Below are positions 17,534-26,164 of a stretch of DNA of 36,293 nucleotides, piece by piece. The stretch's first letter is position 1. Every line of letters starts with the position of its first letter. Position numbers and translations under genes: made by a program. Where the stretch lies: NCBI GenBank assembly GCA_003598085.1, contig QZKU01000044.1:1-36293 (forward strand). The letters run 5' to 3'. Source of the stretch: Candidatus Abyssobacteria bacterium SURF_5 (GTDB lineage: Bacteria; Abyssobacteria; SURF-5). Under the pieces are notes generated by a model. That model made no database searches and was not told where the DNA came from. It saw only the letters and a list, made by a program, of their open reading frames with translations.

Positions 17534-17596
17534 GGACAGTCGCCCCGCCCAATACATGTCAGGAAGGTACTTTCCCTAGATTTTCGGACTCTTGCT

Positions 17597-18550
17597 ATGC
17601 AGAAGCTAAGAACCGGCGTGGTGGGGGTGGGCCATCTCGGCTATCACCACGCGCGCAACCTGGCGCTGCTCTCAGAGGTCGAACTGATTGCAGTCGCCGA
17701 TATTGATGAAGACCGCGCCGCCGCGGTGGCCTCCGAGTTCGCAGCCGAATTCGTCGGCGATTACCGAGAGCTGGCGCCCCTGGTGGACGCCGTCAGCATT
17801 GCGGTGCCGACGAGCGCTCATTTCGAGGTGACCCGGTTTTTTCTCGAGCGCGGCAAGCATGTGCTGCTGGAAAAACCGATTGCGACGACGCTGGAGGAAG
17901 CGGACGAACTGATCCGCTTGAGCGAACGAAACGGACTGACACTGCAGATCGGCCATTCGGAACGCTTCAATGCGGCAATCCAGAGCTTGCGCGAACGGCT
18001 GAACAAGCCCATGTTTATAGAGTCACACAGGCTTGCACCGTTTTCGCCGCGCGGCTGCGACGTGAATGTCGTGCTCGACCTGATGATTCACGACCTCGAC
18101 ATTATCCTGAGCCTCCTGAAATCGCCGATCGAGCAAGTTATTGATGCGGTCGGAGTTCCGCTCATTTCGGATTCCGAAGACATTGCGAACGCGCGGCTGC
18201 TTTTCCGCAACGGATGTGTCGCCAACGTTACGGCCAGCCGAATCTCGGCCGAGCCGATGCGAAAGATAAGAATTTTTCAGCCGTTCACCTATTTCTCCGC
18301 GGACTATTCTGCGCAGAGCATCAAGTGCTATCGACTGAATAAGCAGGCGGTGCCGTCGGACACTTCGCACGCGCTCATCTTCGATGAGATCGTCATCGAG
18401 AAAGAAGAGCCGTTGCGAAAAGAAATAGAGGCGTTCGCGGCAAGCGTGCTCCGCGGAGAAGCCCCGGCCGTTACGGGCTCTGAAGCGCGCGAGGCGCTCG
18501 AGGCCGCGTCCCGGATCATCGAAAAGATCCGAGGCAGAACGTACGAATGA
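17597..18550 (+). CDS. Gfo/Idh/MocA-family oxidoreductase, GnnA-like
   Basis: NAD(P)-dependent sugar oxidoreductase. The 317 residues have an N-terminal Rossmann fold (GVVGVGHLGYHHARNL, about 7-22), the family LLEKPIATTLEEAD segment with EKP (about 92-94), and the DLMIHDLDIIL motif (about 159-169) with the conserved Asp and His of the C-terminal domain. Its position between lpxA and lpxB recalls GnnA of Acidithiobacillus ferrooxidans, which oxidises UDP-GlcNAc at C3 on the way to UDP-GlcNAc3N and amide-rich lipid A. That pathway also needs the aminotransferase GnnB, absent here. Role in lipid A is inferred from position. It overlaps lpxB by 4 bases (ATGA). Confidence 0.8.
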   Translation: MQKLRTGVVGVGHLGYHHARNLALLSEVELIAVADIDEDRAAAVASEFAAEFVGDYRELAPLVDAVSIAVPTSAHFEVTRFFLERGKHVLLEKPIATTLEEADELIRLSERNGLTLQIGHSERFNAAIQSLRERLNKPMFIESHRLAPFSPRGCDVNVVLDLMIHDLDIILSLLKSPIEQVIDAVGVPLISDSEDIANARLLFRNGCVANVTASRISAEPMRKIRIFQPFTYFSADYSAQSIKCYRLNKQAVPSDTSHALIFDEIVIEKEEPLRKEIEAFAASVLRGEAPAVTGSEAREALEAASRIIEKIRGRTYE

Positions 18551-19722
18551 GCAACCGAAGACTCTTTATCGTTGCGGGAGAAGCTTCGGGCGACGCCCAT
18601 GCCGCGCGAGTGATCAAGGCACTGAAGAGAATCGACGCCGACCTGCTGGTCGAGGGGCTGGGCGGAGAAGAAATGCAGCGGGCAGGATGCCGCCTTCGGG
18701 CCGATTTCGTTTCTTCCGCGGTGATGGGATTCGCGCGGGTGGTCAAGCGGCTGCCGTTCTTCCGAAGAGTGCTCGTCGAAACCAAGCGCTACCTGCGCGA
18801 AAACAGGCCGGATGCGCTGGTGCTGGTTGATTATCCCGGATTCAACCTGCGGCTTGCGGCGGCGGCAAAGAAGCTGCGTATACCGGTGGCCTATTATATC
18901 AGCCCGCAGGTGTGGGCGTGGAGGCCCGGCCGGATTCACAAAATAGCGAGATGCATTGACAAGATGATTGTGATTCTCCCGTTTGAAGAGAAGCTTTACG
19001 CGGAAATCGACGTCGACGTGACCTATGTGGGACATCCGCTGCTCGATCATATTTCGGAGACGGCGCTTGACGACGAATTCCTGCGGCAATTTCGCTCCGG
19101 CGGCAACCATGCCTGCATCTTCGGATTGATGCCGGGCAGCCGGGAGCAGGAAATCAGGGCGAACCTCCCGGTGATGATCGAGACCGCCGATCTGTTGCTC
19201 AAGCGGATTCCAAACGCGCGGTTCCTCGTCCCGTGCAGCAGCCGCGCCAATCTGGAACTGGTCAAGACGCTCGCATCCGGTCGAGCACTGCCCGTCGAAG
19301 TGTTGCTGGGAAAAATGCATGAAACAGCATCCGTCTCGCGGTGCTGCATCGTGGCCTCAGGCACTGCAGCGCTGGAGGTCGCCTGCTTCCTGACCCCTTT
19401 GATCGTTGTGTACCGGACGAATTTTCTCGCGTGGATGCTGGCGCAAAAAGTTCTGAGGGTGCCTCACATATCTCTGGTGAACATCCTTGCGGGCTCGGAA
19501 GTAGTTCCGGAGATGCTCCAATCGCGAATGCGGCCGGATCTTCTGGCCGAGTTGGCGATCGAACTGAGCGAGGACGGAGAGAGGCGGCGCCAAATGATCC
19601 AGGATCTGCGCGGCGTCCGCGAACGGCTTGGGGCGCCGGGCGCGTCGGATCGGGCGGCGCAGATCATCCGGGAATTGATCAATCGCGCCGAATCTTCAAG
19701 GGCGCCCGCTCTGACTGAGTAG
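18547..19722 (+). CDS. lpxB: Lipid-A-disaccharide synthase LpxB
   Basis: Membrane-associated GT19 glycosyltransferase that joins UDP-2,3-diacyl-GlcN to lipid X, giving the tetra-acyl disaccharide 1-phosphate. The 391 residues have the N-terminal GEASGDAHAARVIKAL (about 10-25), the family segment VLVDYPGFNLRLAAAAKKL with the conserved Asp, YYISPQVWAWRPGR, and PGSREQEIRANLPV in the nucleotide-binding half. The start overlaps the oxidoreductase stop by 4 bases, implying coupled translation. Neither LpxH nor LpxI, which makes lipid X, is in the window. polA follows after 9 bases. Confidence 0.95.
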   Translation: MSNRRLFIVAGEASGDAHAARVIKALKRIDADLLVEGLGGEEMQRAGCRLRADFVSSAVMGFARVVKRLPFFRRVLVETKRYLRENRPDALVLVDYPGFNLRLAAAAKKLRIPVAYYISPQVWAWRPGRIHKIARCIDKMIVILPFEEKLYAEIDVDVTYVGHPLLDHISETALDDEFLRQFRSGGNHACIFGLMPGSREQEIRANLPVMIETADLLLKRIPNARFLVPCSSRANLELVKTLASGRALPVEVLLGKMHETASVSRCCIVASGTAALEVACFLTPLIVVYRTNFLAWMLAQKVLRVPHISLVNILAGSEVVPEMLQSRMRPDLLAELAIELSEDGERRRQMIQDLRGVRERLGAPGASDRAAQIIRELINRAESSRAPALTE

Positions 19723-19731
19723 TGAAGAACA

Positions 19732-22464
19732 ATGGCCGAAGAAAAGAAAAAAATATACCTTATAGACGGTCATTCATACGCCTATCGCGCTTTCCATGCG
19801 ATCCGCCAGTTGACCGACTCGAGCGGACTCGCTCTGAATGCAGTGTACGGCTTCACCCGCATGCTTCTGAAGTTCCTCAAGGAAGAGAAACCCGAATATA
19901 TCGCCGTCGCTTTTGATTCTCCCGGCGAGACGTTTCGGCATGAAATGTATGACCGCTACAAGGCCAACCGCGCGGAACAACCGGAGGAAATGCGCCACCA
20001 GATTCCTTTGATCAAGGAAATCGTGGACGCCTTCAATATCGTCGCATTCGAACTGCAGGGATATGAAGCCGATGACCTGCTCGCCACGCTGGCGAAAAAA
20101 GCGGCCGCGCGCGGGGTTGAAACCATTATCGTTACCGGCGACAAGGATATGCTGCAGCTCGTCTCTGACGGCGTGAAGGTGCTCAATCCGCACAGGGACA
20201 ACTTCATGTATGACGCACAGGCGGTTAGAGAGCGCTATGGGGTCGGCCCGGAGAAAATGCACGAGTTGCTTGCAATGGCCGGCGACCCGATCGACAATGT
20301 TCCCGGCGTGCCGGGGATTGGCCCGAAAACAGCCGCGCAACTGCTGCAGGAGTATGGCTCGCTTGAGGGCATTTACGAACATGTCGACAAGATTTCAGGT
20401 CCAAAGCGCCGCCAGAACCTGATCGAGAATAAAGATATGGCTTTCCTCAGTCGCGACCTGGTCGCCATCAATTCCGACGTGCCGATCGAAGTCGATATCG
20501 ATGCCTGCAAAGTGAGAAAATACGACGTCGACAGGCTGATCGATCTCTTCACGCGCATGGAGTTCCGCACCCTGATCAATGAAGTCGCTGAAGCGCAAGA
20601 GGATCGCGGCGCTGATTATTCCATCATTACGACGGAAGCCGAGCTCGATTCGCTGATGGAGCGCATCAGGCGCGCCGGCCGGTTTACGTTGGATTTTGAA
20701 ACCACCAGCCAGGACCCGATGAAAGCGAAAATGGTCGGCATCTCCATTTCGGTGGAGCCCGAGTCGGCATCTTATATCCCTGTCGGTCATTCCGCAGCCG
20801 CATTTGCCGCGCTCGAGAATCCCGCGCCCGAAGGCGAATTGTTCCCGCATCGGCCGTCGGAGCAGTTGCGCCTCGATCTGGTCATGAAAAAACTGAAGTC
20901 TCTGGCCGAAGACGAAACCATCAAGAAAAACGGCCAGAATATCAAGTACGAGATGGTCATCTTCGCGCGGAACGGGATCGATCTTAAAGGCATCGAGTTC
21001 GATACCATGGTGGCATCTTACTTGCTTAACCCTTCCAAACTGAGCCATGGGCTGGATCAACTCGCTCTTGAATTTCTCAATTACCGCAAGATTCCGCTCG
21101 AAAAGCTGATCGGAAAGGGGAACGCGCAGAGAAGCCTGGATTCGGTGAGCGTCAAAGAGGTCTCTGCTTACTCATGCGAGGACGCCGATGTAACGTTGCG
21201 CCTGCAAGGCGTGCTCGATCCGCTCCTGAAAGAAAAAGGATTGTACGATCTTTTCAAGAAGGTCGAGATCCCGCTGATAAGGGTGCTGGCGAAGATGGAG
21301 TTGAGCGGTGTGTGCGTCGACGTGGATATCTTCCGCGCACTCTCGGCGCGCCTCGCTGAGCAGCTCCAGCAACTCGAGCTGGAAATCTATCAGCTTGCGG
21401 GATGCGAGTTCAACATCAATTCGACCCAGCAATTGGCGAAAATACTCTTCGAGACGCTGAAACTGCCCGCGGGCAAGCGCACCAAGACCGGGTATTCGAC
21501 CGACGTCGCGATCCTCGAGAAGCTGGCCGTCGATCATGAGTGTCCGAGGAAGGTGCTCGATTATCGCGTTCTGAGTAAGCTCAAGTCGACCTATATCGAC
21601 ACGCTCCCGAACCTGGTGAACCCGCAGACCGGCCGGATCCACACCTCGTTCAACCAGACTGTTACGGCCACCGGCCGGCTCAGCAGCAGCGACCCCAACC
21701 TCCAGAATATCCCGATCAGGTCGGGGATGGGACAGGAGATCAGGCGAGCCTTTATTCCGTGCGCCGAAGGCAACGTCATCATGTCCGCGGATTACTCGCA
21801 AATAGAACTTCGGATTCTGGCGCACCTGAGCCAGGACGAGGAGTTGGTGAGGGCCTTCAAAGAAGGGATCGATATTCACGATCAGACCAGCTCAAAGATA
21901 TTCCAGGTCCCCGTTGACCAGGTGACCGGCGAGATGAGGCGGCGGGCGAAAATCGCCAACTACGGCATTCTTTACGGCATCTCCGCCGCGAAACTGGCCG
22001 CCGATATCGGCATCAAGCTGGACGAGGCGCGCGATTTCATTGAGATGTATTTCCGGGTTTTTCCGCAGGTGAAACGATACGTGGACTCGATCATCGAAGA
22101 GGCGCGCCGCGCCGGGTTCGTGACGACCATCCTGAACCGGCGCCGCTACATCCCGGACATAAACAGCCAGAACTTCGGCGTGAGACGTTTTGCGGAACGG
22201 ACGGCCGTAAACACGCCAATCCAGGGATCGGCCGCCGACCTCATCAAGCTCGCCATGATCGAGATCGACCGGCACGTCAGCGCCCTCGGGCTGAGGGCGG
22301 AAATGACCCTGCAGGTGCATGATGAACTGGTCTTCGACGTCCCCGCTGACGAAGTCGACCGCCTGCGCGAAACAGTGAAACAAATCATGGAGACTGCGTA
22401 CCCGATGAGTGTGCCCATCGTTGCCGATGTGCGCACGGGACGCAATTGGCTGGAAGCACATTAA
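19732..22464 (+). CDS. polA: DNA polymerase I
   Basis: Repair and Okazaki-fragment polymerase. The 910 residues contain the 5'-nuclease domain (1-~290, starting IDGHSYAYRAFHAI), the 3'-5' exonuclease domain (~305-490) and the polymerase domain (~500-910). Exonuclease residues: D321 and E323 in LDFETT, Y480 and D484 in YSCED; the position of E. coli D424 (in NLKYD) is Glu407 in NIKYEM. Polymerase motif A is DYSQIELRILAHLS, motif B RRRAKIANYGILYGIS, motif C LQVHDELVFDVP. Motif B has Tyr744 where E. coli has Phe762. It sits between lpxB and rho; the neighbours give no functional hint. Confidence 0.96.
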   Translation: MAEEKKKIYLIDGHSYAYRAFHAIRQLTDSSGLALNAVYGFTRMLLKFLKEEKPEYIAVAFDSPGETFRHEMYDRYKANRAEQPEEMRHQIPLIKEIVDAFNIVAFELQGYEADDLLATLAKKAAARGVETIIVTGDKDMLQLVSDGVKVLNPHRDNFMYDAQAVRERYGVGPEKMHELLAMAGDPIDNVPGVPGIGPKTAAQLLQEYGSLEGIYEHVDKISGPKRRQNLIENKDMAFLSRDLVAINSDVPIEVDIDACKVRKYDVDRLIDLFTRMEFRTLINEVAEAQEDRGADYSIITTEAELDSLMERIRRAGRFTLDFETTSQDPMKAKMVGISISVEPESASYIPVGHSAAAFAALENPAPEGELFPHRPSEQLRLDLVMKKLKSLAEDETIKKNGQNIKYEMVIFARNGIDLKGIEFDTMVASYLLNPSKLSHGLDQLALEFLNYRKIPLEKLIGKGNAQRSLDSVSVKEVSAYSCEDADVTLRLQGVLDPLLKEKGLYDLFKKVEIPLIRVLAKMELSGVCVDVDIFRALSARLAEQLQQLELEIYQLAGCEFNINSTQQLAKILFETLKLPAGKRTKTGYSTDVAILEKLAVDHECPRKVLDYRVLSKLKSTYIDTLPNLVNPQTGRIHTSFNQTVTATGRLSSSDPNLQNIPIRSGMGQEIRRAFIPCAEGNVIMSADYSQIELRILAHLSQDEELVRAFKEGIDIHDQTSSKIFQVPVDQVTGEMRRRAKIANYGILYGISAAKLAADIGIKLDEARDFIEMYFRVFPQVKRYVDSIIEEARRAGFVTTILNRRRYIPDINSQNFGVRRFAERTAVNTPIQGSAADLIKLAMIEIDRHVSALGLRAEMTLQVHDELVFDVPADEVDRLRETVKQIMETAYPMSVPIVADVRTGRNWLEAH

Positions 22465-22487
22465 CACATTTTTTAAAAGGAAGGTGA

Positions 22488-23825
22488 ATGACCATTCAAA
22501 AAGTACCAAAAAAACAAATGAACGATGCAGAGGAAGAAAAGGAGAATTTTCCGAAAGAGAGGATGAACGGAAGGATGAATCTTGCAGAACTGAAAGAATT
22601 AACGATTCCAGAACTATCGAAAATGGCGAAAGACCTCAACATCAACGGCTACAGTTCGTTGAAGAAGCAGGAACTGATCTTCAAGATACTCCAGGCCCGG
22701 ATCGAGTCGGAAGGCTCCATTTATGGAGAAGGAGTGCTTGAGATATTGCCGGACGGCTTCGGCTTCCTGCGTTCGCCCAACTACAACTACCTGCCTGGAC
22801 CCGACGATATTTACATCTCCCCGTCCCAGATACGCCGGTTCGGGCTCCGCACCGGCGACACCATCTCCGGCCAGATCAGACCGCCGAAGGAAGGCGAGCG
22901 CTATTTCGCCCTTCTGCGGGTGGAGGCGGTGAATTTCGAGGATCCCGAGGTTGCAAAAGAGAAGATCATTTTCGACAACCTCACCCCCTTCTATCCGCAG
23001 GAACGTATCCGCCTGGAGACAGTTTCGCAGGAAGTATCCATGCGCATCATGGATCTGTTGACTCCCATCGGAAAGGGACAGAGAGGTCTCGTTGTTGCGG
23101 CCCCGCGGACAGGGAAAACCGTTTTGTTGCAGAAAATCGCGAATGGGATCGCGATTAATCATCCGGAGATCGTGCTGATCGTGCTGCTGATCGACGAGCG
23201 TCCCGAGGAAGTGACCGATATGGAACGCTCGGTGAAGGGCGAAGTCATCAGCTCTACTTTCGATGAGCCGCCGGAGCGCCACGTGCAGGTGGCCGAGATG
23301 GTTATCGAAAAAGCGAAGCGTCTCGTCGAGCATCAGAAGGATGTCGTCATCCTGCTCGACAGCATCACCCGCCTGGCACGGGCCTATAACACGATCATTC
23401 CGCCCAGCGGCAAGGTGCTTTCAGGCGGTATCGATTCGAACGCGCTGCAGCGGCCGAAGCGATTCTTCGGCGCCGCCCGTAATATCGAAGTGGGAGGGAG
23501 CCTCACCATTCTCGCGACGGCTCTCGTGGATACGGGCAGCCGGATGGACGACGTCATTTTCGAGGAATTCAAGGGCACCGGCAACATGGAGGTTCACCTC
23601 GACAGGCGTCTAGTCGATAAGCGGATATTCCCGTCGATCGACATCAACAAGTCGGGAACGCGAAAAGAGGAGCTGCTTCTTTCGCCTGAGGAACTGAACA
23701 AGGTCTGGATTCTGAGGAAGGTGCTCAATCCGCTGGGTGTTGTCGAGGCGCTCGAGCTGATTCAAGAGAAAATGATGAAGACCAAGAGCAATAAGGAATT
23801 TTTGGATTCGATGCAGAAGATGTAA
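22488..23825 (+). CDS. rho: Transcription termination factor Rho
   Basis: Hexameric RNA helicase that ends transcription. The 445 residues show a charged 25-residue lead, a Rho-N SAP-like domain (about 30-70, [20 protein letters not shown]), the RNA-binding cold-shock fold (about 78-150, [18 protein letters not shown]), and the RecA-like motor with Walker [31 protein letters not shown] and the late SGTRKEELL motif. AAAAGGAAGGTG just before ATG 22488 is a good Shine-Dalgarno. It is the last gene of the plus-strand block; it converges on lptG with only 36 bases between stops and no clear intrinsic terminator. Confidence 0.97.
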   Translation: MTIQKVPKKQMNDAEEEKENFPKERMNGRMNLAELKELTIPELSKMAKDLNINGYSSLKKQELIFKILQARIESEGSIYGEGVLEILPDGFGFLRSPNYNYLPGPDDIYISPSQIRRFGLRTGDTISGQIRPPKEGERYFALLRVEAVNFEDPEVAKEKIIFDNLTPFYPQERIRLETVSQEVSMRIMDLLTPIGKGQRGLVVAAPRTGKTVLLQKIANGIAINHPEIVLIVLLIDERPEEVTDMERSVKGEVISSTFDEPPERHVQVAEMVIEKAKRLVEHQKDVVILLDSITRLARAYNTIIPPSGKVLSGGIDSNALQRPKRFFGAARNIEVGGSLTILATALVDTGSRMDDVIFEEFKGTGNMEVHLDRRLVDKRIFPSIDINKSGTRKEELLLSPEELNKVWILRKVLNPLGVVEALELIQEKMMKTKSNKEFLDSMQKM

Positions 23826-23861
23826 TCCGGCGGCGCTCAGGGGCCGGCATCCCTTCGCTCA

Positions 23862-24938
23862 TTACGTTCTCGCCCTTATTGTCAATGCGGCGCCGATACC
23901 GAAAAAGAGGATGTTTGCCAGCCAGGCCGATAGCACAGCCGGAAGAGAGCCTCCCTTGCCGAGCGTCATTCCTATCTGGAACGTCCCGTAGTACAGGAGA
24001 GCTGCGATCAAGCTGAGGGCGAAGCCGGTTGCCAGGCCGCCCCTGCGGCACTCGAGCGCAAAAGGCAGCGCCAGGAAAATGACGATGATATTCGCGGCCG
24101 GTACGGCAAATTGCGAGTAATACTGCACTTTCAGACGCTGCGCGTCGTAGCCGCTTCTCTCGAGGTTCTTGATCTGATGATGAAGCCCTCTGGCGCCGAG
24201 AAGCACCTCCTCTGACGCATGCATCTGCAATGTCTTGGGCGATTCCTTGAACGGCGCCTTCATCTGGACGAAGGCGGTGGTCTCCAGAAGGGCCCCTTCG
24301 GCGTCGAATTTTTTGACGGTGCCATTCTCCAGATACCATCGTTCGGATGCTGTGTCCCATATCGCTTCTTCGGCATCGATCCGTTCGGTTAAGAAGCCGT
24401 CTTTCATATGATGAATATGCACGCCGCTCAGGACGCCTTGTTCCGTATCGACGAGGTCAAAATAATAAAACAGGTTCCTCCGGCCAAATCCGGCGACATC
24501 GGAGATTTGCGGACCCGACTTGTGCAGGAACTTGTTTTCATCCAGTTCGTTGGCCGTCAGCATTCCACGAGGGACGAGAAATTCCTGCATGATGAATACA
24601 CACAGGTACAGGATCACGCCGATTGCCAGTATCGGAACGGCCACGCTGTAGACACTGATCCCGCCGGATAACAGCGCCGCCATCTCATTGTTCTTTACCA
24701 GTCCGCCAAATACAAACAGGATGGATACAAGAAAACTGATCCAGGAAATCTCGATCAGCACCCGCGGCGTCAGGCAAAGATAATACAGCGATAGAAGCGA
24801 AAGCGGGGCCTGGTGCTTTGTCAGGCGGTCAATGTTCTCCATGAAGTCGACGAAGATGAAGAACGCCAGCATGATCAAAAGAAAACTGAAATAATACAGG
24901 AGCACTCGGCGGCAGATATACCTGGTGAGGATGCTCAT
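23862..24938 (-). CDS. lptG: LPS export permease LptG (YjgP/YjgQ family)
   Basis: Inner-membrane permease of the LptB2FG exporter, which extracts LPS and loads it onto the periplasmic bridge. 358 residues from ATG 24938. Three helices near the N-terminus (for example LLYYFSFLLIMLAFFIFVDF and VLIEISWISFLVSILFVFG) precede a jellyroll periplasmic domain (about 130-255) and three C-terminal helices, the YjgP/YjgQ layout. The motif NNEMAALLSGGIS is the cytoplasmic coupling segment for the ATPase. A longer reading to 25043 would run into lptF and is rejected: lptF stops at 24940-24942, one base away. Which of the pair is F or G is by order and similarity. Confidence 0.87.
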   Translation of the reverse strand: MSILTRYICRRVLLYYFSFLLIMLAFFIFVDFMENIDRLTKHQAPLSLLSLYYLCLTPRVLIEISWISFLVSILFVFGGLVKNNEMAALLSGGISVYSVAVPILAIGVILYLCVFIMQEFLVPRGMLTANELDENKFLHKSGPQISDVAGFGRRNLFYYFDLVDTEQGVLSGVHIHHMKDGFLTERIDAEEAIWDTASERWYLENGTVKKFDAEGALLETTAFVQMKAPFKESPKTLQMHASEEVLLGARGLHHQIKNLERSGYDAQRLKVQYYSQFAVPAANIIVIFLALPFALECRRGGLATGFALSLIAALLYYGTFQIGMTLGKGGSLPAVLSAWLANILFFGIGAALTIRART

Positions 24939-24939
24939 C

Positions 24940-26058
24940 TTATTTTCTCTCCGCTCGCGCCATGCAGATGATGCCTGCAATTCCCAGAAACAGATTCGGA
25001 ATCCACATGCCAAGCAGCGGGTTGACCACTCCTTTCTTCGCAAGGGCCTCCCCCAACATCAAAAGAGAATAATAGGCCAGCAGCAGCCCTGCGCACACGG
25101 CCAACCCGTACATGCGCCGCGCCTTGTGCGGAATAATTCCCAGCGGCGCGCTGACCAGCACGAACACCAGCGGCATGAACGCCATCGCCGTCCGCTCACC
25201 GACATGACGCAAAAGATTCCGCCGTTCCTGTCTCTCAATCGCTGGATCGCCCGCCTGCCGGATTAACTGGGAAAGCGTCATCTCCTTCGGAGAAAGATCT
25301 TCCAGCGCCTGATAGCGCCGAATGTTGCGGTTAAGCGCCTCTACTTCCACCGGAATCGTGAACCTGCCAAATGTCGTGGTTGAATATGTATCCGGCTCCG
25401 CCATGTCGAACTCGTGTATCGCGCCTTCTTCAAGTTCAAGGAAAACCTTGTCCTTTTTTTCACTCAGAAATACTCTCCCGGCTTTTGCCACTATGTTTCG
25501 CCGGGGCCCGTTGTCCGGGTTGATTACGATATCAACGTCCTTCAGCCGCATCCGTTTATGATCAATATCCCCCACAAATATCCGCATGTTGTTCACTTCT
25601 TGCGTCCACGCCTGTTCGTTTAACACCAGCGTCGGTTTCTCCATGATCTTCTCAATGATAAAGACCTTCATGCCGCGTTTAGCTCGCGGAGATACCTCGG
25701 CCCCAAGAATGAGCAACAGCAGCGTCGCAAACATGCCGACAGCGACGGCCGGCACAAAAACCTTCATGATTGGGATTCCGGCCGATTTCATGGCGATAAT
25801 CTCGCAGTCGTTCGATAATTGAGCGAATGCGATAAGCGTAGCGAATAACAGAGCGATGGGGATAGTGTAGATCATTAAGGACGGCAATGCGTACGAAATC
25901 AGGATCGCAACGTCGAGCAGGCCCAGGCCGTTGCTCATAAAGCGGTCTCCGATCTCCTTCAGCAGGTTGCCGACAACAACGAGAAAGGTGATAACCAGAA
26001 ACGTAAGGAAGAAGGGAACCATCACTTCCCGCGCGACATGTTTATGAATAATGTTCAT
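24940..26058 (-). CDS. lptF: LPS export permease LptF (YjgP/YjgQ family)
   Basis: Partner permease of LptG. 372 residues: N-terminal helices (FFLTFLVITFLVVVGNLL, ALPSLMIYTIPIALLFATLI), the coupling segment NDCEIIAMKSAGIPIMKVF (about 83-101), a periplasmic jellyroll (about 135-265), and C-terminal helices (AFMPLVFVLVSAPLGIIPHK, LAVCAGLLLAYYSLLMLGEA). It is first in a two-gene unit with lptG, touching within one base. LptB, LptC and LptA are not in the window. A plausible promoter lies at 26105-26134. Confidence 0.9.
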   Translation of the reverse strand: MNIIHKHVAREVMVPFFLTFLVITFLVVVGNLLKEIGDRFMSNGLGLLDVAILISYALPSLMIYTIPIALLFATLIAFAQLSNDCEIIAMKSAGIPIMKVFVPAVAVGMFATLLLLILGAEVSPRAKRGMKVFIIEKIMEKPTLVLNEQAWTQEVNNMRIFVGDIDHKRMRLKDVDIVINPDNGPRRNIVAKAGRVFLSEKKDKVFLELEEGAIHEFDMAEPDTYSTTTFGRFTIPVEVEALNRNIRRYQALEDLSPKEMTLSQLIRQAGDPAIERQERRNLLRHVGERTAMAFMPLVFVLVSAPLGIIPHKARRMYGLAVCAGLLLAYYSLLMLGEALAKKGVVNPLLGMWIPNLFLGIAGIICMARAERK

Positions 26059-26104
26059 TTCTCGATTGGGAGATCTGTTCTAAGCCAAACAGTATCAAGT
26101 CCTT

Positions 26105-26134
26105 ATTATATCATGCGCCTCGGCGGCCGGTAAA
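26105..26134 (-). promoter_or_regulatory. Promoter for lptF-lptG
   Basis: On the minus strand a perfect -10 TATAAT (26105-26110) has TTTACC (26129-26134) upstream at an 18-base spacing. Transcription would start near 26098, about 40 bases before the lptF ATG. Confidence 0.45.
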
Positions 26135-26164
26135 GGCGGCGGCAGGACTTTCACCCGGCAGATT

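Noticed and set aside
23827-23847. CCGGC/GCCGG hairpin between convergent rho and lptG
   Set aside because: Only 5 bp with an 11-base loop and no T-run; not a convincing terminator.
24939-25043. N-terminal extension of lptG to 25043
   Set aside because: It overlaps the 3' end of lptF and precedes a normal LptG start at 24938.
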